23,397 nt of DNA, taken from contig CAYYNB010000089.1 in NCBI GenBank assembly GCA_964472565.1, forward strand, positions 1 to 23,397, written 5' to 3'. The position numbers and the translations under genes were made by a program. This DNA is from DATAMF01 sp964472565 (GTDB lineage: Bacteria > Chloroflexota > Anaerolineae > Aggregatilineales > Aggregatilineaceae). Below the pieces are notes generated by a model. The model made no database searches. It was not told where the DNA came from and worked only from the letters and a program-made list of their open reading frames with translations. Numbering within the stretch: position 1 is the first letter of the stretch; the number at the start of each line of letters is the position of its first letter. Shown piece by piece: positions 6,405 through 13,248 of the stretch.

Positions 6405-8837
6405 ATGCCTCAGTCGCCCCTGGATATCAGTGAGCAGGAAATTCGCAAACGCTGCGGCCCGCTGCTGGAAAGTGCTATCGAAGAAGCAAGCCGGCTGCGC
6501 CATAATTTTATTGGGACCGAACATCTCTTCAACGGCCTGACGCGCACGCCCGGCGGTTCTGCCGCGCGGATGCTGCTCGAATCGCACCTCGAACCGCGCG
6601 AAATGCGGAATATTATCCGCCGCGTGGTCGGTGCCGGTGACGATCCCGTCAGTGAATGGCCGCCCCTCACCCCCCGTGCCCATCGTGTCCTGGCCATGTC
6701 GGTTTATCTGGCCGACGATGCCGGAGATCGTTTCGTTACCGAGGAACAACTCCTGCTGGCGATTTTGCAGGAGGGCGAAGGCATTGCCGCCCGCGAACTG
6801 ATCAAAGCTGGGATCGATCTGAATCTCTGGATCGAACGTATTCTGGACGACATCGAGCACCGCGAGTCCGAAGAATTTGACGAATTTTTGTTTGCCGAAA
6901 TGGACTCCTCGCTGAACGCCGTCGATGATGAACTCGATCAGTCCGCCACGCGCCGCATGCCCACGCCGCTGCTCGACAAATATGGCCGCGACCTGACCGA
7001 GCAGGCCCACCAGGGCAAAATCGGCCCTGCCGTAGGCCGTGAGCGCGAAATCCGCATGATCGCCCGCACCCTCACCCGCAGCAAAAAAAATAACCCCCTG
7101 CTGCTCGGCGATTCGGGTGTGGGGAAAACAGCCGTCATCGAAGGGCTGGCCTATACCATTGCGCACGGCCTCGCCCCCAAATTCCTGTTGGGCAAGCGCA
7201 TCGTCCAGATCGAAATCAGTATGCTCGTCGCGGGCACCAGTCTGCGCGGGCAGTTCGAAGAGCGCATCATCGGCATCGTGGACGAAGTGAAAAACGCCCC
7301 CGACGTGATTCTGTTTATTGATGAAATTCACACCATTGTCGGCGCGGGCGACACCATCGACAGCAATCTTGACGCCGCCAATATTCTCAAGCCCGCCCTG
7401 GCGCGCGGCGAAATTACCTGTATCGGCGCAACGACTTTCGAAGAATATCGCAAGGCTATCGCGCGTGACCCCGCCCTGGATCGCCGCTTCCGCACCATCG
7501 ACATCCAGGAACAGAATATCGCCGATGCGCTAATCGTCGTGGAACACGTCTACCAGCGCTATGAAGAACACCACAAAGTGAAAATTCTCCCCGAAGCGCG
7601 CGAAGCCTCCGTGCGCCTGTCGGATCGCTACATGCGAGATCGCCGCCTGCCCGATAAAGCGCTCGATCTGCTGGATGAAGCGTGTGCCCGCCTGGTCATC
7701 CAGTCCCAAACCGGCGACGAGTCCGAAGAGCCGCTGCGCGAAGTCACCGTCCAGACCATCACCGAAGTCCTCAGCGAATGGACCGGCATTCCCGTCAGCG
7801 AACTCACCGCCAACGAGCGCCAGCGTTTCGCCCACATGGCCGACACCCTGCGCCAGCGCGTCATCGGCCAGGATCACGCGCTGCAAATTGTGGCGGACGC
7901 CATCAAAACCAACCGCGCCGGGCTGGGCAATCCCCGCCGTCCGGTAGGCGTTTTCCTGTTCCTGGGACCCAGCGGCGTCGGCAAGACGGAACTCGCCAAA
8001 GCGCTGGCCGAATTCCTCTTCAACGATGAAGACGCCATGATCCGCCTCGATATGTCCGAATTCCACGACGAACATACCGTCGCCCGGCTGATCGGTGCGC
8101 CGCCCGGCTACAAAGGGATGGAACAGGGCGGCCAGCTTACCGAAGCGCTGCGCCGCAAACCCTACGCCGTCGTGCTGCTCGATGAAGTCGAAAAAGCCGC
8201 GCCCGAAGTTTTCGACATTTTTCTGCAAGTCTTCGATGAAGGCCGCCTGACCGATTCGCAGGGCGCGACCATCGACGCCCGCCACGCCCTCTGGGTCATG
8301 ACCAGCAACATCGGCACGGGTGACATCGGCAAAGGTCTGGGCTTTTTTGCCACGCCCGATCAACTGCCCGATTACGACTTCCACCTGAAGAAGCACTTCC
8401 GGCCCGAATTTCTCAACCGGCTGGACGAAGTGGTGATCTTCAATCCGCTGACCGAAACCGCGCTGAACGGCATTCTTGATCTGCAACTGCGTGATGTCGT
8501 CAGCCGCCTGACCGACCAGAAACTGACGCTGGTCCTGGACGACTCGGCCCGTACGCTGCTGCTCACCGAAGGTTACGAACCCGCTTATGGGGCGCGTCCC
8601 CTGCGCCGGGCGATTGAACGTTTGTTGAACCGTCCGCTCAGTACCGCTATTCTGGAAGATCAGTATTTCCCCGGTGATCAGATTCGCGTCTGCGCCTCCG
8701 GTGATCACTTGGTTTTAGAAACCTTGCGTGACAATCCCGCATCTCACACCGAGGCTGGCACCGCGGACGGTAGTTACTCGCGTTCTGACGGGACCGATGG
8801 TGCCGAACCCGCCCGTGCCGATGTCGGTGGAGAATAA
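6405..8837 (+). CDS. ClpC-like AAA+ unfoldase lacking the M domain
   Basis: This is a 810-residue two-ring Clp/Hsp100 ATPase that would unfold proteins for ClpP or remodel them. Two Clp_N repeats span about 10-150. Domain D1 has Walker A GDSGVGKT (235-242) and Walker B ILFIDEIH. D2 has Walker A GPSGVGKT (521-528), VVLLDEVEKA, and C-terminal AYGARPLRRAI. Between LPDKALDLLDEA and the D2 start there are only about 35 residues up to SEWTGIPV. The UVR/M-domain coiled coil of standard ClpC (or the long one of ClpB) is missing. The LGF tripeptide (645-647) sits where ClpP-docking loops occur. A disordered acidic tail of about 45 residues ends the protein. I chose ATG 6405, 5 bases after TAGGA. GTG 6402 is too close to that site. 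The TPR kinase starts 18 bp downstream. Confidence 0.93.
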   Translation: MPQSPLDISEQEIRKRCGPLLESAIEEASRLRHNFIGTEHLFNGLTRTPGGSAARMLLESHLEPREMRNIIRRVVGAGDDPVSEWPPLTPRAHRVLAMSVYLADDAGDRFVTEEQLLLAILQEGEGIAARELIKAGIDLNLWIERILDDIEHRESEEFDEFLFAEMDSSLNAVDDELDQSATRRMPTPLLDKYGRDLTEQAHQGKIGPAVGREREIRMIARTLTRSKKNNPLLLGDSGVGKTAVIEGLAYTIAHGLAPKFLLGKRIVQIEISMLVAGTSLRGQFEERIIGIVDEVKNAPDVILFIDEIHTIVGAGDTIDSNLDAANILKPALARGEITCIGATTFEEYRKAIARDPALDRRFRTIDIQEQNIADALIVVEHVYQRYEEHHKVKILPEAREASVRLSDRYMRDRRLPDKALDLLDEACARLVIQSQTGDESEEPLREVTVQTITEVLSEWTGIPVSELTANERQRFAHMADTLRQRVIGQDHALQIVADAIKTNRAGLGNPRRPVGVFLFLGPSGVGKTELAKALAEFLFNDEDAMIRLDMSEFHDEHTVARLIGAPPGYKGMEQGGQLTEALRRKPYAVVLLDEVEKAAPEVFDIFLQVFDEGRLTDSQGATIDARHALWVMTSNIGTGDIGKGLGFFATPDQLPDYDFHLKKHFRPEFLNRLDEVVIFNPLTETALNGILDLQLRDVVSRLTDQKLTLVLDDSARTLLLTEGYEPAYGARPLRRAIERLLNRPLSTAILEDQYFPGDQIRVCASGDHLVLETLRDNPASHTEAGTADGSYSRSDGTDGAEPARADVGGE

Positions 8838-8855
8838 CAACTTTTAAATAACCTT

Positions 8856-11800
8856 ATGCCCGACTTGCCATCTGTCCCACAAACTGGAATCCCCCCGCTG
8901 GCCCTGCCTCCCGACCAGGAGCAGGCGTTGTTGAACCGGCGGCGTAAAGCTGATCAAACCGATCCCTTCGCCAGCGATCCCGATGAAGCGGTGCGGCGGT
9001 TAGGCCGGTTGGCCCTGCGCCGTGATGTGCTTCACCCGTATGATTATCTGGCCCTGGCCGATCTGTGCGCGGCTTTATCCTGGAACGACAAGGATCGCCG
9101 GCTGCGCGTGTATTACGCTGGCAAGACGTTGTTCGCCTTTCGTACGGCGGCGGGTTTGGCCGCCAACGACGACAAAACCCGCGAACTGGCGCAAGGCACC
9201 TGCCTCAACTATCTGAAATGGGTCCTGCGCGCGGCGCGTGTCGTGCCCTCCCGTCGGAATATCGCGGCGGCGTTGTGGGCAGTGGCCGAAGCCGAACAGG
9301 ATAACGTCGTGGACCAGTTGATCGATGAGGCGCAGCTTCTCGCCCTGTGGTACGTTGCGCCCCCCCATTCCGACGAAGTGACGCCCAACCCCGAACCCGA
9401 TCAGGTCGCCGAACTCAACGAAGTCACCGAACTCTATCCCGACGAAGTGCCCACGCATGGCGATGAAGGTTTTGATCTGGAATCCAGCCAGCTCTCGGTT
9501 GAGGATTTCGCCGCCCTCAGCGAAACGCGCTCCGACAAATCCGATGTATTCGTTCTGGACATCGAAGCCGCGACGCAGGCCCCGCGCATGCCGCTGCCGT
9601 CCATTATCGCCTCGCTCAGTCAGGCCCGCCGCACCGAAGAAGGCGAGTTTCACTACGGAGATCGTATCGATGGCCGCTACGAAGTCGCCCAGGTGCTGCG
9701 CGGCGGCATGGGTATCGTCTATCTCTGCTACGATCACGAAGACCACAAATCGGTTGCCATCAAAACCTTCCAGAGCAAATTTCTGACCAACGAAAACGCC
9801 GTCGCGCGTTTCACCAACGAGGCCCTCACCTGGATTCGCCTGGAAAAACACCGCCATATCGTCCAGGCCCGCCGCGTGCAAAAATTCGAGGGTCGCCCGC
9901 ATATCATTCTCGAACATATCACCGGGCCGGAAGGCTTGGGGCCAGATTTGCGCAGTTGGATTCGCCACCGCCGCACCGATCTGCCCACGTCGCTTGAACT
10001 CGGCCTGCAAATCGCGTTAGGCATGCAGCACGCCGCCCGGCTGGTCCCCGGCCTCGTCCACCGTGACCTGAAGCCCGCCAATATTCTCGTGCGCCATGAT
10101 CGCATGGCGAAAGTCACCGACTTTGGGCTGGTGCGCTCGTTGGATGCCGTCGAAATTCCCCTGGTAGACGACATGACCAGCGATCTGCGCCTGACCCGTG
10201 CGGGCACCGTCGTCGGCACCGCGCCCTATCTCTCGCCCGAACAATGCCGCGCCGAAGCCGTCGATCTGCGCGCTGATATTTATGCGTTCGGCTGTGTCCT
10301 GTTCGAAATGCTGACCGGGCACACCCTGTTTGAGGCGAAAACATTCGAAGATTGGGTATCCTCGCACCTCAAACAAACGCCGCATTTCCCCGAAGGCCCG
10401 ACGCCGCCCGCCGTGCGCGATCTGGTGTTGGCCTGTCTGGAAAAATCGCCCGCCAACCGTCCGCAAAACTGGGGCGAACTGGTGGAAACCTTAGCCGCCC
10501 AGTACACCCTCACCACCGGCGCGCCGCCCGAAATGGAACTCAGCGGCCCCGCGCTGGAAGTCCGCGAGCTGATGGATAAAGGCTACAGTCTGACCGAACT
10601 CGGTTATGCCGAAGAAGCGCTGATCGCCTACAACCGTGCCCTGGAAATCGAGCCGGAATCCGCCTGGGCCTGGGCGCGCAAAGGCCGCACGCTCCGCCTC
10701 TTGGGGCGCTACGACGAAGCGCTGTTCTGTTACGACCACGCCATCGAACTGAATCCCCATTTCGCCTGGGCCTGGACCGGCAAAGGGCAGGTTTTGGAGC
10801 GGCTGGGGCAGATCGAGCGCGCATTAGCCGCCCACCAGACCGCCACCGAACTCCAGCCGAACAATGTCTGGGCGTGGTACAACCAGGCGGAGGCGCTGCA
10901 TTCCCTGCGCGACTTCAACGGCGCGATGGCCGTGCTGGATCGCTCTCTGGAAATCGATCCCCACCATGCCGAAAGCTGGGCCAAACGCGGTCAGGTGCTG
11001 CGCGCCATTGACCGCTTCCCCGAAGCCCTCAACGCCTACAACCGCGCCCTCGAACTGAATCCGCCTTATGCCTGGGCCTGGAATGGCAAAGGGTTGGCGC
11101 TCAAAGCGATGGGCCGCTTAGATGAAGCACTGGAAGCCTTCGAGCAGGCCGCGCGTCACCAGCCCGGCGAAGTCTGGCACTGGTACAACCAGTCCGAAAT
11201 GATGGTCGAAATGGGCCGCTACCAGCAGGCGCTCGCCCCGGCGCAGCAGGCAACACGTGTCGCGCCGCACCACGCCTATTCCTGGGCCAAGCTCGGCCAG
11301 ATCTACCGCTATCTCGAACGTTACGAAGAAGCCATCGAAGCCTACGACAAGGCGCTTCAGCTCAAGCCCGACTACGCCTGGGCCGTCAACGGCAAAGGCA
11401 TCGTGCTCGAACGGTTAGGCCATTTTGACGAAGCGATTGCCATGTATGCCCGCGCCGCCATGTTCGCGCCGGATGATGTCTGGCACTGGTACAACCAGGG
11501 CAACCTGCTCGTTTTGCAGGAGCGTTACGCCGAGGCGATCCCCCTGCTCGAAAAAGCCGTGCAGGTGAATCCCGATCACGCCCGCAGTTGGGCGCGTCTC
11601 GGCAACATTTTCCGCCACATGGACGATCCCAACCGCGCGCTGAGCTACCTCGCCCGCGCCGTGAAGTTAGACCCGAATTACGCCTGGGCCTGGAATGAAC
11701 GCGGCGTGGCCTTTGAAGTCCTTGCGCGCTACGATGAAGCGGTGGAATCCTATCACCGTGCAGCGCTGGCCGAACCCAACAACCCGCTCTACTGGTACAA

Positions 11801-12860
11801 CAAGGGTGATACGCTTGTTTTTCTCAAGCAGCATACCGAAGCCTTAGAAACCTTGCAGCGCGCCCTGGAAGCCGATCCCCGTTATGTGCGGGCCTGGGCC
11901 AAACAGGGCCAGACGCTGCGCCGCATGAATCGCTACGAAGAAGCACTCGCCAGCTACAGCCGGGCGGTGGAACTCTCGCCCGATTACGCCTGGGCCTGGA
12001 ACGGGCGTGGTTTAGCCCTCAGCGCGTTGGGCCGCCACGAGGAATCGCTGGCCTGCTTCCGCAAAGCCGCCGCGCTCCAGCCGGATGACGTGTGGTTCTG
12101 GTACAACCAGGCCGACGAACTGATCGCCATGCAGCAGTTCGAAGACTCCCTGGTGCCGCTGGAACGCGCCTTGCGCATCAACCGCCAGCATGCCGAAAGT
12201 TGGGCCAAACGGGGTCAGGCGCTCCGCCGCCTGGGGCGTTACAAGGAAAGCGTCACCGCCTACGATCAGAGCCTCAAGCTCGAAGCACATTACGCCTGGG
12301 CCTGGAACGGGCGCGGGCTGGCCCTCGAAGCGATGGATCGCCGTGAAGAAGCGCTGCTCAGTTACGAACGCGCCGCCCAGGAAGACCCCTCCAGCGTCTG
12401 GTACTGGATCAACCAGATCGAGCCGCTGCTGGCGTTGGGCCGCCAGGATGAAGCGCTGGACGTGATCGACATCGCCCTGCACATCGACCCCCGCAACGAC
12501 TCCGCGTGGGCGCGCAAAGGGCAGATTCTGCGGCGGCTGGATCGTCACGACGAAGCGCTGTTCGCCTATGTCAAAGCGCTCGAAATCTCACCCAATTATG
12601 GTTGGGCCTGGAACGGCAAAGGCCTCGCGCTGGCGGCGCTGGATCGTAAAGAAGAGGCGCTGGAATGTTACGAGCGCGCGACGCAGGCCACCCCGCGTGA
12701 TGTCTGGTTCTGGCACAACCGGGGCGAACTGTTGATGCAGTTGTCCCGTTACGAAGAAGCGGTGCGCATTTTCAACCGTGCCCTGGAAATCGATCCGTCG
12801 CACAAACCTTCACGCGACAAACGTACCGAAGCGCGGCGGCGTTTAGGGGAGGAAGAATAG
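8856..12860 (+). CDS. soluble Ser/Thr protein kinase with 22 TPRs
   Basis: This is a 1334-residue cytoplasmic kinase with no visible signal peptide or membrane helix. Residues 1-265 form a helical, acidic region without a recognised domain. The kinase domain spans about 275-545. It has glycine loop LRGGMG (281-286), Lys303 in VAIKTF, HRDLKPAN with Asp404, DFG Asp422, and APYLSPEQ. From 568 to 1315 there are 22 contiguous 34-residue TPRs, very rich in Trp (YAWAWNGKG, DVWxWYNQ). Repeats 2-22 form seven copies of a three-repeat unit. TPR arrays bind protein partners, so this is probably the scaffold that selects substrates. The ribosome site is poor (no AGGAGG), so translation may depend on coupling to the Clp gene 18 bp upstream. 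The FHA gene follows after 4 bp. All kinase catalytic residues are intact. Confidence 0.95.
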   Translation: MPDLPSVPQTGIPPLALPPDQEQALLNRRRKADQTDPFASDPDEAVRRLGRLALRRDVLHPYDYLALADLCAALSWNDKDRRLRVYYAGKTLFAFRTAAGLAANDDKTRELAQGTCLNYLKWVLRAARVVPSRRNIAAALWAVAEAEQDNVVDQLIDEAQLLALWYVAPPHSDEVTPNPEPDQVAELNEVTELYPDEVPTHGDEGFDLESSQLSVEDFAALSETRSDKSDVFVLDIEAATQAPRMPLPSIIASLSQARRTEEGEFHYGDRIDGRYEVAQVLRGGMGIVYLCYDHEDHKSVAIKTFQSKFLTNENAVARFTNEALTWIRLEKHRHIVQARRVQKFEGRPHIILEHITGPEGLGPDLRSWIRHRRTDLPTSLELGLQIALGMQHAARLVPGLVHRDLKPANILVRHDRMAKVTDFGLVRSLDAVEIPLVDDMTSDLRLTRAGTVVGTAPYLSPEQCRAEAVDLRADIYAFGCVLFEMLTGHTLFEAKTFEDWVSSHLKQTPHFPEGPTPPAVRDLVLACLEKSPANRPQNWGELVETLAAQYTLTTGAPPEMELSGPALEVRELMDKGYSLTELGYAEEALIAYNRALEIEPESAWAWARKGRTLRLLGRYDEALFCYDHAIELNPHFAWAWTGKGQVLERLGQIERALAAHQTATELQPNNVWAWYNQAEALHSLRDFNGAMAVLDRSLEIDPHHAESWAKRGQVLRAIDRFPEALNAYNRALELNPPYAWAWNGKGLALKAMGRLDEALEAFEQAARHQPGEVWHWYNQSEMMVEMGRYQQALAPAQQATRVAPHHAYSWAKLGQIYRYLERYEEAIEAYDKALQLKPDYAWAVNGKGIVLERLGHFDEAIAMYARAAMFAPDDVWHWYNQGNLLVLQERYAEAIPLLEKAVQVNPDHARSWARLGNIFRHMDDPNRALSYLARAVKLDPNYAWAWNERGVAFEVLARYDEAVESYHRAALAEPNNPLYWYNKGDTLVFLKQHTEALETLQRALEADPRYVRAWAKQGQTLRRMNRYEEALASYSRAVELSPDYAWAWNGRGLALSALGRHEESLACFRKAAALQPDDVWFWYNQADELIAMQQFEDSLVPLERALRINRQHAESWAKRGQALRRLGRYKESVTAYDQSLKLEAHYAWAWNGRGLALEAMDRREEALLSYERAAQEDPSSVWYWINQIEPLLALGRQDEALDVIDIALHIDPRNDSAWARKGQILRRLDRHDEALFAYVKALEISPNYGWAWNGKGLALAALDRKEEALECYERATQATPRDVWFWHNRGELLMQLSRYEEAVRIFNRALEIDPSHKPSRDKRTEARRRLGEEE
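10659..12800 (+). repeat. seven tandem 306-bp (102-residue) three-TPR units
   Basis: Every 34 residues is one TPR, but helix-A signatures recur with period three: type B (HAxSWAKRG), type C (YAWAWNGKG), type A (DVWxWYNQ). Unit starts are 10659, 10965, 11271, 11577, 11883, 12189 and 12495. All are exactly 306 bp apart with no indel. The first TPR (10557-10658) lies outside the pattern. Confidence 0.9.
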
Positions 12861-12864
12861 GACT

Positions 12865-13227
12865 ATGGACGAGATCGCAATCGGATTAATGAGCGGCCCC
12901 CAGGATGGAGCCGTCTTGAACTTTGAAACCCTTTTGCAAGGTGACGCCGACACCGCTATCACCATCGGGCGGCGCGAGGGCTGCGATGTCTGCCTCAATT
13001 ATGATAGTCAGGTGTCCCGCGAACACGCCATCATCAGCTACGACGGCGCGCATTTCTGGCTCGAAGATACCGGCAGCACCAACGGGACGTTCGTCGGTGA
13101 AGACAAAATCAATGGCCGCGTCGAAGTCCAGCCCGGCGATTTGTTTCGTGTGGGGCGCACCTGGCTGCGTATCGAACCATCGGTCAGCTTTCCGTCATCA
13201 AACATTGATGACGACTTACCCTTCTAA
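12865..13227 (+). CDS. FHA-domain protein with SSB-like C-terminal tip
   Basis: This 120-residue protein is almost entirely one forkhead-associated domain, which binds phosphothreonine peptides. The core motifs are GR (35-36), SREH (51-54) and STNGTFV (71-77). They include the Arg, Ser and Asn that contact phosphate and the backbone, so binding should be intact. After the domain (ending about 104) a short linker leads to the extreme C-terminus IDDDLPF. This matches the acidic, Pro-Phe-ended tip of bacterial SSB proteins. No other domain or membrane helix is present. The start has GGGGAGG about 12 bases upstream, inside the end of the kinase gene. The gene lies 4 bp after the TPR kinase, so kinase and reader are made together. 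The phosphorylated partner could be the kinase itself, as is common for such pairs. Confidence 0.93.
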   Translation: MDEIAIGLMSGPQDGAVLNFETLLQGDADTAITIGRREGCDVCLNYDSQVSREHAIISYDGAHFWLEDTGSTNGTFVGEDKINGRVEVQPGDLFRVGRTWLRIEPSVSFPSSNIDDDLPF

Positions 13228-13248
13228 CTGCGCACGGGGAGAACAAAC

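Noticed and set aside
7530..8708. Long minus-strand frame opposite the Clp gene (392 residues)
   Set aside because: Clp motifs on + are unambiguous. The minus frame is a shadow produced by strong codon bias in GC-rich DNA.
10659..12800. CRISPR array or DNA-level satellite
   Set aside because: The periodicity is in-frame coding TPR sequence with diverged units and no identical repeat/spacer structure.
6405..13227. Type VI secretion-like set (ClpV, PpkA kinase, Fha)
   Set aside because: The same three protein classes occur together here, but no TssB/C sheath, Hcp, VgrG or TssJLM gene is present. The apparent monoderm context also argues against it.
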